DNA from: CAYMZZ01 sp964395095
Lineage (GTDB): Bacteria > Bacteroidota > Bacteroidia > Chitinophagales > Chitinophagaceae
DNA length: 64,000 nucleotides
NCBI GenBank assembly: GCA_964395095.1
Contig: CAYMZZ010000007.1
Span: 62,001 to 126,000 of the forward strand
Direction: 5' to 3'
The notes beneath the pieces were generated by a model. That model had not been told where the DNA came from. It did not search any database and was given only the letters and a program-made list of their open reading frames with translations. Below, piece after piece: positions 41,456-50,810 of this stretch. Position 1 is the first letter of the stretch; each line of letters starts with the position of its first letter. A program made the translations under genes and the position numbers.

Positions 41456-43942
41456 ATGTGCCTTGAAAAACGCGTATTCACCTTATTCCTGATTGGCTGG
41501 GGGCTTTTGGCTCCCTTATTTTCTGTGGCGCAGACCAAATGGATCAGCGGGCAAATTCTCGATATACATAGTGAAGAGCCGGTGGCTTTTGCCTCCGTAA
41601 GCTTTCCGGGAACTACCATTGGGCAGCTTACCGACAGCTCAGGTCAATTCAGTTTCCGGCTTAGTACCTGGCCAGGTGATTCCCTCCTGGTAACCTGTGT
41701 GGGTTATCAGCCATATAGAATGGCAATTCCCAGGGACAAAGACAGCCTCCTGCTAAATATTACGCTCGAGCGGGGCACTTACAACGAAGGCGTGCGCGTG
41801 AAAGCCAAAGTAAACCGCGGACTTTTTGTGTGGAAAAAGATCGTACAGAATAAGCCCCGCAACGACCGCTATCGTTTCGACAATTTCTCCTATGAGTTGT
41901 ATAATAAGCTGGAGCTCGATATCAAGAATGTGAATTTCAAAAGAATCACCCGCTTCAAGCCATTCCGGCCGGTAGGGGAACTGATCAAGGATAATATCGA
42001 CAGTTCCGAAGGGGTAAAATACCTGCCCACCTACCTTACCGAAGCACTTTCCGATTATTACTACCAAAAGAAGCCCCTCAAGCGAAGAGAAGTCATTAAG
42101 GCGGCCAATACCAACGGGATAAAAAATGAAAGCATCATTCAGTTTCTCGGTGGCATGGACCAGAACGTGAATGTATATAACAACTTTATTGCCGTATTCG
42201 ACAAGCAGTTCGTGAGTCCGGCTTCCGATAACGGCGATCTTTATTACGACTATCGTATTACCGATACCGTGTTGTTGAACGACCAGCGTTTTTACCGGCT
42301 GGTTTTTTCACCCCGCCGTGTGGGCACCAATACTTTTGAAGGGGAATGCATGGTGCATGTGGGCAGTTTTGCCATACAACGCATGAGCCTCCGGCTGGGC
42401 AAGGAAGCCAATGTGAACTTTTTGGATAACCTGAGCCTGATTCAGGAGTTTCGCCTGATCAACGACAGCACCTGGTTTCTGTGGAAAGACAAATTTGTAG
42501 CCGATATATCACCTATCGGGAAGGGGAGCCCGGGATTGATAGGCCGAAAAACCAGCACCTACCGCAACGTTGTGGTAAACGATACCAGTGTGGTGAACGC
42601 GCTGGCCAGGAACCGCATTCTGGAGGAAGTGATAACACTGGATGGTGCAGCCGACAAAGACAAGGAATTCTGGAGTGGAGCGCGGCATGAGCAGCTATCG
42701 CGCAATGAGGCGGCCATCATCCGCATGATTGATACCCTTACGCAGGCGCCGGTTTTCCAGAAGCTCACCCGTCGTATCAATTTTATTGCTACGGGGTATA
42801 TGAACCTGGGCAATGTGCAGATCGGTCCCTGGTTCAACTGGATGACGGCTAATTCCTGGGAAGGGTTTCGCATGCGCTTCGATCTGGGGAGCAATAAGAA
42901 ATTCGACAAGCACTGGTGGTGGCATTTTTACTTGGCTTATGGCTTTGGCGACCGCAAATTGAAAGGCAAGGGCGAACTGTTTTACCTGCCGCAGAAGCAT
43001 CCGCGCCGGTACTGGTATGCTTCCTATACCAATGACCTCGACTTTGGGCAGAATTATTATGGAGAAGTAACGGCCGATAACGTATTTGCCCTCGCAATTC
43101 GTAAACCGGATATCCCGATCAAGTTTATCAAGGTAAATGAAAAGCGATTTGAGTTTTTCAACGAGCATCGTTCGGGACTTTCGGAGCTTTTTGCCATCAC
43201 GCACAAAGGCTTTACGCCATTGCGTAATATTCCCATCAAGGATTCCTTCCCAACGCTGAGTGGCCGCTCTGCGTTGACCAGTTTTGAAGTGTCGTTGCGG
43301 CTGCGTTTCGCTTATCTCGAAAAATTCCTGGAGAATACATTCTTCCGCAGTAGCCTGGGCAGTCCGTACCCGATTGGGGAATTTTATATTTCCCGCGGCA
43401 TATCGGGCGTATTCCGTAGTAGTTACAATTATACCAAATTATCGGGCAGTATTTCCGACTTTATACGCATACCGCCCCTGGGCAGTATCAACTTCCAGGT
43501 ATATGGGGGCCGCACTTTTGGCACCATTCCCTATGTGTTGCTCGATATTGCTCCCGGTAACGAACTTTATTACTACAATAAGTACGCCTTCAATATGATG
43601 AACCGCTACGAGTTCATTCACGACAAATACCTGGGCATCAATTTTGAGCATAATGTTGGAAACGGCATCTTTCGCTTTATCCCGAAATTGAAATTTCGCC
43701 AGTTTTGGACGGTGAAGACACTTTGGGGCAGCCTCTCAGATGGCAACAAGGCTTTTAACTTCAAGCAGGGACATAGCTTTCAAACACTCGATGGAAAAAC
43801 CTATATGGAACTGGGCACCGGGGTAGATAATATTCTGAAAGTATTCAGGGTAGACCTGATATGGCGGGTATTGCCATCGCAGTTGCCCGATGGCAATACC
43901 CGGCGTTTCGGCGTATTTGGCAGTTTTCGCCTTGCTTTTTAA
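41456..43942 (+). CDS. DUF5686 outer-membrane protein with carboxypeptidase-like domain
   Basis: An 828-residue exported protein from ATG 41456; an upstream TTG at 41447 is less likely. After a signal peptide (VFTLFLIGWGLLAPLFSVAQ), a carboxypeptidase-regulatory-like domain follows: WISGQILDIHSEEPVAFASV, then DSSGQFSFRLSTWPGDSLLV. The rest is a large barrel-like DUF5686 domain rich in aromatic strands (for example GYMNLGNVQIGPWFNWMTAN, NFEHNVGNGIFRFIPKLKFR), ending in GSFRLAF with a C-terminal Phe as for outer-membrane barrels. The function is unknown; membrane integration and nutrient or surface roles are plausible. It is convergent with the TraB-type gene, 6 bases apart. Confidence 0.85.
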   Translation: MCLEKRVFTLFLIGWGLLAPLFSVAQTKWISGQILDIHSEEPVAFASVSFPGTTIGQLTDSSGQFSFRLSTWPGDSLLVTCVGYQPYRMAIPRDKDSLLLNITLERGTYNEGVRVKAKVNRGLFVWKKIVQNKPRNDRYRFDNFSYELYNKLELDIKNVNFKRITRFKPFRPVGELIKDNIDSSEGVKYLPTYLTEALSDYYYQKKPLKRREVIKAANTNGIKNESIIQFLGGMDQNVNVYNNFIAVFDKQFVSPASDNGDLYYDYRITDTVLLNDQRFYRLVFSPRRVGTNTFEGECMVHVGSFAIQRMSLRLGKEANVNFLDNLSLIQEFRLINDSTWFLWKDKFVADISPIGKGSPGLIGRKTSTYRNVVVNDTSVVNALARNRILEEVITLDGAADKDKEFWSGARHEQLSRNEAAIIRMIDTLTQAPVFQKLTRRINFIATGYMNLGNVQIGPWFNWMTANSWEGFRMRFDLGSNKKFDKHWWWHFYLAYGFGDRKLKGKGELFYLPQKHPRRYWYASYTNDLDFGQNYYGEVTADNVFALAIRKPDIPIKFIKVNEKRFEFFNEHRSGLSELFAITHKGFTPLRNIPIKDSFPTLSGRSALTSFEVSLRLRFAYLEKFLENTFFRSSLGSPYPIGEFYISRGISGVFRSSYNYTKLSGSISDFIRIPPLGSINFQVYGGRTFGTIPYVLLDIAPGNELYYYNKYAFNMMNRYEFIHDKYLGINFEHNVGNGIFRFIPKLKFRQFWTVKTLWGSLSDGNKAFNFKQGHSFQTLDGKTYMELGTGVDNILKVFRVDLIWRVLPSQLPDGNTRRFGVFGSFRLAF

Positions 43943-43948
43943 TGAAGC

Positions 43949-46900
43949 TTATTCTTCCTTGTTCATTTCTTCAAGGGCCGTTTGCATCATTTCTTCTACC
44001 AGTTCGTTGAACTCTTCTTTTTCGCCCGATTCCACATAGCGGCTTGCCATATAGAGCCGGTCGTTGGCCATGGATGCGGGATCCAGGTCAAAAGCCCCGC
44101 AAATGGCAGCGTAGGTTTCGGAAGGGTAATCCTCATAGTCGAAACGAATCTCGAATACATACACTTTTTTCTTTACTGCATTTATTTCCACAATCCTTTC
44201 CTCCACCATTTTGATGGAAGCCGGTTTATAGTCGTCGTACACATAATTGTAGATATCCGATTCAGCCATCAGTATTTGGGTTTGATGGGCTTTGGGGAAC
44301 AGATGGAGCTGTTTTCGGGTATCGAGGCTGTCCCAGATATCGCGCCGGTAATAAATATCGGCCGCGAGGCTATCCCAGATCACCGGGGGCACCTGCCATT
44401 TCAGATCCAGCATACGCAGGGCGGCTATCATTTTTACGCTGGGATGTTGTGCCCAGATGAATTCTTTGAGTTGTTCATTCAGTTCACTGTCGCCCATAAC
44501 CTGTATAATATCGAGGAGGGGGCGGATCTCATAAATCCCGGGTGCGTCTTCCGCATCCGATTTAGCCTCCTTTGACATCTGGCGACTCAGCTCCAGCAAT
44601 TGCGAGCTGTACATATTGATGTCGGCAGGAACAATATATTCTTCGTCAAGAAGCTGCGAAGTCAGTCGCATGATGGAATTGCTAAGCACGGGATTCTGCA
44701 ACTCATCCAGTAAGCCAGGGTACAGAATACGGGCCAGTTCCAGCGAATCGGACCAATCCGGATAGAGGGAGAAATCTTTCAGGCGTGCCGGTGGATTTTC
44801 TTTCAACAACCTGCCCAGGAGCTGATAAGACTCTTTGCTGGGGATGGAACTAAGCAGGTGCAGGAGTTCATATTGAATCGATTTGGTTGAATTGACCTGT
44901 TTGGGATAATTTTTTCTAACAAAATCAAGACTACGCTTATCGGCCATTTCGGCCACCACGCGGCGAAGCTGGCCGCGTGCGCCCCAATAATAGCCGCTGC
45001 TGTCATCCGCATAATCGGCCAGCAGGGCCTTGTGCAGTGCCGGGAGATCCGATTCTGTAAAGTTATCCTTTACGATCGCTTCTTTGGCCAGCTCAAATGT
45101 GGCGCTGTCGGTCGATTGCAGGGCTTGCAACAATTCCTTTGTCTTTGATTTTTCAAGCGGGAAAGGCTTTTGACCGGGTAAGGAAAAATTGTTGAATACA
45201 ATATCGGTGGATGCCATCTCCTGTTGCGGTGCAAAGCAGATCAGGGTATAAATGGAGTCTTCGCCCAGCAGCATCCGGAATCTTTTCTGAATATTATTAT
45301 CCGGCATCTGCACCAGCCATTCGAGGCTGGGGACTGATGCGTCCTTTATTTGGCGGAATTGCAGCACGGAATCAGCATATCCCACATAATCTTTTGCATG
45401 CAGGTTCAAAAATGCGGTATCTGATTTGGCGCGGGCATAGGGCGATATCGGGGCGGTCATCACTTCATACGATATCACGCGCGAGGAGTCAAAACTGATA
45501 AAATGGTTTACGGGTTCTCCCTCCTCCGGTTTATTGGCCAGGTCGGTACTATACACAAAAGCCGGTTGGAAAGCTGCGGGGGCCATGGTCTTAAACCGGA
45601 AACCATCCTGACTCCGGAGCGTATAGGCGGGGCTGGGATAATCCAGCAACTCGAGACTGTTGAGATAAGTATCGATCTTTGATTTGGCTTCGGCCGACTT
45701 CTCCACGGCGGCCACCAGGTGGTACACCCGGTTGCCCCGGTTCACCACGCGGCTTCCGTAGGTAACGGATTGTTCATCATTCTGGGCCAGCACATAATAG
45801 GCCGGGTAACCCTGGTAGGTTTCAAATTGTTTGATGTCGACACTGGTAAACAGATCATTAAATCCCGAGCTTATCTCCTCAAAGAAGAGCGAATCACCAC
45901 CCAGGTGAAAACCGGGTCGTAATTCGCGGATATTGATCATATAATAGCCCTGGTTTTTCAGATCGAAGTAGTCGTATCCGTTGAAAATCCAGTTGGTGCC
46001 TTCGGCTGTTTTCGACACAGAAGGGTTGCGTTTGGGCTTACCCGGCAATTGCATTCGTACGCCCTTGCCTGCGGGTTCAAAAACGGTCCAGCCTGATTTT
46101 TGGCGGCCGGGTTTATACAGCGATTTGAATGAACGGAGGAAGCGCTGAAGATCGGGATCGCTGTTGGGGTTGTCGCCAAGGTTACCGGCCAGCAGCATAA
46201 AGATCATTCCATCCTGGTTCACTAAGCGGAGGATCATGTTGGTGCCATCACTATCTATCAAGCCTTCCGCCACATCAAGGCTGTCTATTTTCAGCACCCG
46301 CATATTGGAAACCTTTGAACCGGATCCCTGGGCAAAAAGCTGCATCAGGCTGTCGGATGGTAGCTTGCGAAAGCTGGGAATGGCGCTAACCATATAGAAG
46401 TTGAAAGAAGCGGCATCGATATAGAAATCACCCTCCATGCCAATTTCCAGATTGAGCCGGGTGGGCTGACCCGGCATCTCCAATGTATAGAATCCGTTTG
46501 CGTCTTTCACCTGCTGCCATACCGCCGGTTTCAGCTTTTTAAGGTAGCTGTCTACATCGGTGGTAAAGGAAGAGAAAACGGGTTGTACCTGGTAGCCCGC
46601 CTGCCGCAACAGTTTGATCACGCCGGTATCGCCCGGCAAATGCGCGGCGCCCACGGCAAAGAGCATACTGCGCACCTGCGCGAGGCTGTCCATGCGCATA
46701 GCCATTTTCCGGTTACGCTGCTTCATCTTCCACGACTCTTCGAGGTCGGTTTCCCGGTGAATCACATAATCCTCAATTTTGTTGAGATCGCGGTCAAGAT
46801 AGATCCGGATCATGTCTTCCAGAACATCGGATAATTGCTTGCTTTCCCCTTCTTTTATACCGTCAAGAGTGATATTGGCGCCAAATTCATCCAGGATGGA

Positions 46901-47464
46901 AAGCTGGTCGCTTACATCTTCCACACCGCCAATCCATTTGCCCTGTCGCTTGGCCAGGCCAAAGAACCAGGCATCCATGATGGTGGGCATTTCTTCTTTG
47001 GTATTCGTCGCCTTCCAGCCGATGCGTCTTTTGGTGGCGGGCTTGTTCAGGTCGGCTATATCGGCTTCCACCATTTCTATACTGGGCGGCGGGGGCGGTG
47101 GAGGTTCCTGCACTTCTTCATCAATAATTACGATGGCCGTGTCCACAATCTCCGCGTCAATCTTTACCGCTTTGTTATTCTGTTTTCTTTTTTCCGCCCC
47201 CAGGTTGATTGCTTTGATCATGATCGAGTCCATGATTTCTGCGAAATCCACTTCCATGGCATAGCCATCCGCTTTTTCCAGGAAATGGTAGAGCGAATCG
47301 GGAAAGCGAAACAGCCGCTTGTCCTGCACATGCATGGTGCCGTAGAGATAGGAATCCTTTTTCAGCCCATTGCCTGAGATTTTCCACAATAGGGTATTGG
47401 GCCAATCCTGGGCAAAGAGTGCGGAACAGAAGAGCAGGGAGGGGATAAGGAGTTTGAGTTTCAT
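43949..47464 (-). CDS. Very large TraB/GumN-family protein
   Basis: A 1171-residue exported protein. The signal peptide is MKLKLLIPSLLFCSALFAQ. The N-terminal part is a TraB/GumN (erythromycin-esterase-like/Tiki) domain: GTMHVQDKRLF at residues 42-52, E71 in YAMEVDFAE, and VGAAHLPGDTGVIKLLRQ at 271-288. A Pro-rich insert (seven prolines near 121-127) interrupts it. Normal TraB proteins are about 300 residues; here some 870 residues follow, with several repeated domain-like blocks (FYTLEMPGQPTRL, TVFEPAGKGVRMQLPGKP, DGFRFKTMAPAAFQPAF) and a helical C-terminal part. The repeats suggest a secreted multi-domain protein. The function is unknown; TraB-like domains are putative metallopeptidases. 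Confidence 0.82.
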   Translation of the reverse strand: MKLKLLIPSLLFCSALFAQDWPNTLLWKISGNGLKKDSYLYGTMHVQDKRLFRFPDSLYHFLEKADGYAMEVDFAEIMDSIMIKAINLGAEKRKQNNKAVKIDAEIVDTAIVIIDEEVQEPPPPPPPSIEMVEADIADLNKPATKRRIGWKATNTKEEMPTIMDAWFFGLAKRQGKWIGGVEDVSDQLSILDEFGANITLDGIKEGESKQLSDVLEDMIRIYLDRDLNKIEDYVIHRETDLEESWKMKQRNRKMAMRMDSLAQVRSMLFAVGAAHLPGDTGVIKLLRQAGYQVQPVFSSFTTDVDSYLKKLKPAVWQQVKDANGFYTLEMPGQPTRLNLEIGMEGDFYIDAASFNFYMVSAIPSFRKLPSDSLMQLFAQGSGSKVSNMRVLKIDSLDVAEGLIDSDGTNMILRLVNQDGMIFMLLAGNLGDNPNSDPDLQRFLRSFKSLYKPGRQKSGWTVFEPAGKGVRMQLPGKPKRNPSVSKTAEGTNWIFNGYDYFDLKNQGYYMINIRELRPGFHLGGDSLFFEEISSGFNDLFTSVDIKQFETYQGYPAYYVLAQNDEQSVTYGSRVVNRGNRVYHLVAAVEKSAEAKSKIDTYLNSLELLDYPSPAYTLRSQDGFRFKTMAPAAFQPAFVYSTDLANKPEEGEPVNHFISFDSSRVISYEVMTAPISPYARAKSDTAFLNLHAKDYVGYADSVLQFRQIKDASVPSLEWLVQMPDNNIQKRFRMLLGEDSIYTLICFAPQQEMASTDIVFNNFSLPGQKPFPLEKSKTKELLQALQSTDSATFELAKEAIVKDNFTESDLPALHKALLADYADDSSGYYWGARGQLRRVVAEMADKRSLDFVRKNYPKQVNSTKSIQYELLHLLSSIPSKESYQLLGRLLKENPPARLKDFSLYPDWSDSLELARILYPGLLDELQNPVLSNSIMRLTSQLLDEEYIVPADINMYSSQLLELSRQMSKEAKSDAEDAPGIYEIRPLLDIIQVMGDSELNEQLKEFIWAQHPSVKMIAALRMLDLKWQVPPVIWDSLAADIYYRRDIWDSLDTRKQLHLFPKAHQTQILMAESDIYNYVYDDYKPASIKMVEERIVEINAVKKKVYVFEIRFDYEDYPSETYAAICGAFDLDPASMANDRLYMASRYVESGEKEEFNELVEEMMQTALEEMNKEE

Positions 47465-47477
47465 GTGGGGGAGGGAA

Positions 47478-47512
47478 GTATTAAGTTATAAGTTTTAAGT
47501 TGTAAGTAGAAA
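47478..47512 (+). repeat. Heptad array H12 before the TraB-type start
   Basis: Five units: GTATTAA, GTTATAA, GTTTTAA, GTTGTAA, GTAGAAA. Read in the direction of the minus-strand gene they are AACTTAN-type units just upstream of the start, the same geometry as H3 and H5. Confidence 0.9.
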
Positions 47513-47631
47513 GTTGGGTGGTTCAGTTGATAAAATATAGCTGGTGAAATGGTGGCTATGGGGTATTGGACACATGAAACTAATAAATGGATGGCAGTTA
47601 TCAAAATCAGCGGCAATCAGTGGTAATCAGC

Positions 47632-47766
47632 GAAGATATCTGCGAAAATCTGCGGGAGAATCTGCGAAAATCTGCGGGAAACTTTTTGTCCTTTGGTGAT
47701 GTTGGCGGTGCAGGCATCATTTCCCGCAGATTTTGGCAGATTTTTTCGCAGATACGCGCAGATTAG
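47632..47766. repeat. Long inverted-repeat element C2 (ATCTGCG units)
   Basis: The left arm ends ATCTGCGGGAAA at 47681; the right arm starts TTTCCCGCAGATTTTGGC at 47720. The spacer is 38 nt. Arms are built of repeated ATCTGCG / CGCAGAT units, as in C1 and C3. Confidence 0.88.
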
Positions 47767-48103
47767 GTTTGTCGCCAAGGCTGCCGGGTCTTTTGTAGCG
47801 CGTCTCTACGGTAAACCAATCCGGGAATTTCCAATTTCAGGCCGATCCGGAATGGAGCTATGGGGTTGTTTTCGATAACCATACCATGCTTCCCGAAAAG
47901 CATTTTTGGTAGAAAGGAATAAAATGTGTGGCCGTTTGGCTGAAGCTGCAAATCCAACGGAAATTTGTAGATTACGTTCGTGGCATGATAGAAAAATGAA
48001 GCGTATCTGCTTTAAGGCTTAAAAAATGCAGATATTTTAAATGGGCTGAGGCGACAACAGCTGAACAACGAAGCCTTGTTGCAAGACAAGTGTATAATTT
48101 AAT

Positions 48104-48640
48104 ATGAAAGATATTGAAGTCGTTAATTTTAATTTGAAGCGAAAACTATTGTTATTTTTCATTAACATTAGTTTCATACTCGGTGGGGTTTTTCTCATAG
48201 TTTTATCAATCGACTTTAAGCCGTTTTGGGTCATTAAGTCTGCATGGATATTAAGAGTTGTCGGACTGGCTTCAATTGTATATTTCGGACTGATATTTAT
48301 TGCTAATTTGAAAATATTTTGCCGAAAAGCGGCCCTGATTATAGATCGTGATGGTATAGTAGATCAAGCCAGTTTCATTGGTGTGGGCAGGATAGTATGG
48401 AGTCAAATTACTGAAATCAAAGCGCATGATGCAGGTCCGGTAAGTTACATTTTAGTTTATGTTGATGAACCCGTCAGTTTTATTGAAAGGAATGGCAATT
48501 TTTTTGAAAGATGGCATCTTCGAAATAATTTTAAAAGGTACCGTACTCCAGTTGCCATTCCATTGATATGGTTGCATATTTATATTGACGATTTGAATGC
48601 GTTATTATTAGCGCGCTTTGAGAATTTCAAGAATCAATGA
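48104..48640 (+). CDS. STM3941-like membrane protein
   Basis: A 178-residue protein with two transmembrane helices (about residues 16-37 and 49-68), followed by a soluble domain. LIIDRDGIVDQASFIGVGRI followed by VWSQITEIKA and later SYILVYVDE resemble the STM3941 family, a PH-like domain with unknown role. The gene is clearly more AT-rich than the neighbouring conserved genes, which suggests horizontal transfer. It overlaps nothing and has no partner gene. Confidence 0.72.
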   Translation: MKDIEVVNFNLKRKLLLFFINISFILGGVFLIVLSIDFKPFWVIKSAWILRVVGLASIVYFGLIFIANLKIFCRKAALIIDRDGIVDQASFIGVGRIVWSQITEIKAHDAGPVSYILVYVDEPVSFIERNGNFFERWHLRNNFKRYRTPVAIPLIWLHIYIDDLNALLLARFENFKNQ

Positions 48641-48689
48641 TTTTACACAGGCTCGTCTGAAATTGATCAGAAAAAAGGGTATAGAAAAC

Positions 48690-49163
48690 ATGAAATCTAT
48701 TTTAACAGTATTGATTTGCTGTTTATCTTTTAGCTTACATTCTCAGGAATTCAGTTTTGATTTGGAAGACTCGTGTCAGAAAAGTAGGCCGCTTCCATGT
48801 AAAGAAAGGTATGTCGATGAAATAAAAATTGACAGCCTGGAACCGAATATTTTTGCTGGTATAGTAGATCAATTGTATGGCAAAATGTTGCTGTGGAAAG
48901 AATTGACTGTAGAGGAAGACAGGATTCTTATAAAATTAATGAATACATTAGATTGGTCAAGCTTTGATAATCAGAGCGATATTGAAATCCAATTCCCCAA
49001 ACTACTTTGGATTGAAGAGCTTTTTCGTAAAGGGTATAAAGACGTTTTGTATTGTAAGTATTCAGTTTGTAATGGGAGAGGATTTTCTCCTTATTTTATT
49101 GAATTAAAAGTGCAGTACTTAGGGAACCCTTTTTCATGCGCAAGGTTTTATGTTATGGAGTAA
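48690..49163 (+). CDS. Exported protein of unknown function
   Basis: A 157-residue protein from ATG 48690; the open frame begins at 48618, overlapping the previous gene. The signal peptide is MKSILTVLICCLSFSLHSQ. The mature part has four or five cysteines (SCQKSRPLPC, then CKYSVCNGRG) but no domain I recognise. AT-rich like its neighbour. It may be a cargo or immunity-like protein of the accessory patch (inference). Confidence 0.68.
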   Translation: MKSILTVLICCLSFSLHSQEFSFDLEDSCQKSRPLPCKERYVDEIKIDSLEPNIFAGIVDQLYGKMLLWKELTVEEDRILIKLMNTLDWSSFDNQSDIEIQFPKLLWIEELFRKGYKDVLYCKYSVCNGRGFSPYFIELKVQYLGNPFSCARFYVME

Positions 49164-49308
49164 GCCTTTCAGGGATTATACCCGAATTTGGTAAATAATT
49201 AGAAACTTAGCAAGGGCCGTGGACAAGCATTTCATAAGCGCATTTTACAGACTGGAGGTTATGGGTATTCAGAATTAGTGCGAATTGTTAACTGCATAAT
49301 AGTTGGTA

Positions 49309-49746
49309 ATGAATATTCTTGATGTTTTGAGTAAAATTTCGGGGAAGCGGGTTGTAAAGGTGATTGCCGGTGGGAGTAACGGATCCATAATAGTATTAAA
49401 AATAGGCGAGGAAGAGTTTTCTATCTTTATAAAGTGCGTATGGCGGATGGAACACAAAGGCAAAGTGATAGCGGGCTGGAATGAGTCGAATGATGCAATC
49501 AATGGTAACTTAACAATTCAGGCAAAGGCATTGACAGGCGAGACAATAGACAAAATTGAGATAAGTGAATTATATGATCTGAGAATCCATTTTTCAGGAG
49601 GCAAAATGTTCAATGTTTTCTGTGATGTGACTCCTAACTACGAACCTGAGCTTTACGACGAGAACTGGGTCATTTCGGATATCACTGAAAATATTTCTTA
49701 CGTCGCAAGTAAAGATTTTGAACTACTTACCAGGCCATATGAATAG
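49309..49746 (+). CDS. Small soluble protein of unknown function, immunity-like
   Basis: A 145-residue protein from ATG 49309. No signal or membrane helix. The sequence (KVIAGGSNGSIIVLKIGEEE, LYDLRIHFSGGKMFNVFCDV) is an acidic alpha/beta domain that resembles DUF6188-like, single-domain immunity-type proteins by eye, but this is a weak impression. It is AT-rich, without a partner toxin nearby. Confidence 0.65.
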   Translation: MNILDVLSKISGKRVVKVIAGGSNGSIIVLKIGEEEFSIFIKCVWRMEHKGKVIAGWNESNDAINGNLTIQAKALTGETIDKIEISELYDLRIHFSGGKMFNVFCDVTPNYEPELYDENWVISDITENISYVASKDFELLTRPYE

Positions 49747-50272
49747 GAAGTTTGTTATTTCTGGGCAAAGGGCCACGTTCGCTCTTGATTGCTGAACTAA
49801 AACAACCTGATCCCTTTTTCAAAGTTTACAGTGGTGGATAGGCATCAGCGCATACAAACTGTAAAATTCAGCGTCATTGGGTGTGGATTCAGACCAGGCT
49901 GAGTCATGATTGTAGGTGTTGGCTACCGTGAACACTTCTCCAAAGTGGATGTTTTGATAATTATGCTGGTATCTCTGCAAGTGAACACGTCTCGCCGAAG
50001 GCGGATATTCCATGATGGCCTTTGCGTCATATAAAAGGATATATGAATTTTATATGTTGCAAATAGGATTGCCTTTGCGCTGGCGAAAGTGGCGTTTGAC
50101 GGCCCAAGTTGAGGCCTTTGATTGCCAAATTTTTGAATTAGCACAACATGGTTAATATGTCGGTTCGGTTATTGAAGAAGGTAACAACCCGTCGAATGGG
50201 ATTTCAGTGGGGATTTTTGGAAATGTCAAGGAGAAAATATTCAGTAGTCTATTACCAATTTAATTTTAGGTG
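49747..50272. other. Gene-poor stretch with REP-like block and decayed repeat
   Basis: These 526 bases contain no gene I support. Block GTCTCGCCGAAGGCGGAT (49989-50006) recurs at 33073. Two short minus-strand frames (49819-50013 and 49923-50144) cross it. The second encodes MTQRPSWNIRLRRDVF and runs through the palindrome, so it is probably a by-product of a dispersed repeat rather than a gene. Confidence 0.55.
49989..50006. repeat. REP-like block, second copy
   Basis: GTCTCGCCGAAGGCGGAT, identical to 33073-33090 except one base (C to A). The CGCC-GAA-GGCG stem gives a small hairpin. Confidence 0.8.
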
Positions 50273-50656
50273 ATGTATAAGTATATTTTTGCATCAGCTT
50301 TTAAGTATTACTCGAGATTTAAAAATGAAGCACCTTATGTGTCGTCTGTTTGCGTGGTGTTCGTAAGCCAAATTGGAGCTTTTGTATTGCTGGCTTTGTT
50401 GTTTGACAGATTTATTGTGGAGTATATTCCGCGAAATTCTGGCTATCAGAAATTTTACGGTTTGCCTTTTGTGCTATTGTGGATGGGATTGCTATTCTTG
50501 ATTTTCCCCAAAAAGGACGTCCCCCGGATATTGGGAGCCTTCAATAGCAAGCCTACCAAAATACGGAAAGGGTGGGCGCTGATAACAGTGGCTCATCTTA
50601 TTCTGCCCATCATCCTGGTTTTTATAGTACTCCTTACAACAAGAGAGCATCATTAA
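50273..50656 (+). CDS. Small integral membrane protein of unknown function
   Basis: A 127-residue protein with three hydrophobic helices (about residues 27-46, 63-78 and 103-122) and a basic N-terminus (ASAFKYYSRFKNE). No family was recognised. It is AT-rich like the two genes upstream. No promoter is obvious. Confidence 0.62.
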   Translation: MYKYIFASAFKYYSRFKNEAPYVSSVCVVFVSQIGAFVLLALLFDRFIVEYIPRNSGYQKFYGLPFVLLWMGLLFLIFPKKDVPRILGAFNSKPTKIRKGWALITVAHLILPIILVFIVLLTTREHH

Positions 50657-50747
50657 ATAGCCTGGGGAGCTATCTGAATTCAGATGCTGGTGGCATAAAC
50701 AATTCCAAGCCTAACGGCTCATCTGCGAAAGGCGCGAAACGTTTTAC

Positions 50748-50810
50748 GTATTACGTAAAACGTAAAACGTAGAACTTAAAACTTATAACTTAAAACGTAG
50801 AACTTATACC
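50748..50810 (-). repeat. Heptad array H13 starting on the glpR-like stop
   Basis: Nine contiguous units on the plus strand: GTATTAC, GTAAAAC, GTAAAAC, GTAGAAC, TTAAAAC, TTATAAC, TTAAAAC, GTAGAAC, TTATACC. Read in the regulator's direction the first unit contains its TAA stop (50804-50806). Confidence 0.92.

Larger units (their letters stand above)
47465..48103. other. Long intergenic stretch of repeats and remnants
   Basis: These 639 bases hold heptad array H12, inverted repeat C2 and a hairpin (TATCTGC / GCAGATA, near 48.0 kb). A 64-codon minus-strand frame (47763-47957) is open but has no recognisable domain and part of it lies on repeat DNA; I do not call it a gene. Near 48050-48090 the sequence ACAACAGCTGAACAACG contains short inverted parts but no attC site could be shown. 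Confidence 0.6.

Noticed and set aside
47763..47957. 64-codon minus-strand frame in the 47.5-48.1 kb gap
   Set aside because: No recognisable domain or homologue could be argued and one end is repeat DNA; kept only as a remark.
48040..48100. Integron attC site before the AT-rich genes
   Set aside because: Some GTTG/CAAC inverted parts occur, but no full pair of core sites, no repeated copies after the following genes and no integrase gene.
49923..50144. 73-codon minus-strand frame with MTQRPSWNIRLRRD
   Set aside because: Runs through a palindromic REP-like block; more likely a repeat by-product than a gene.
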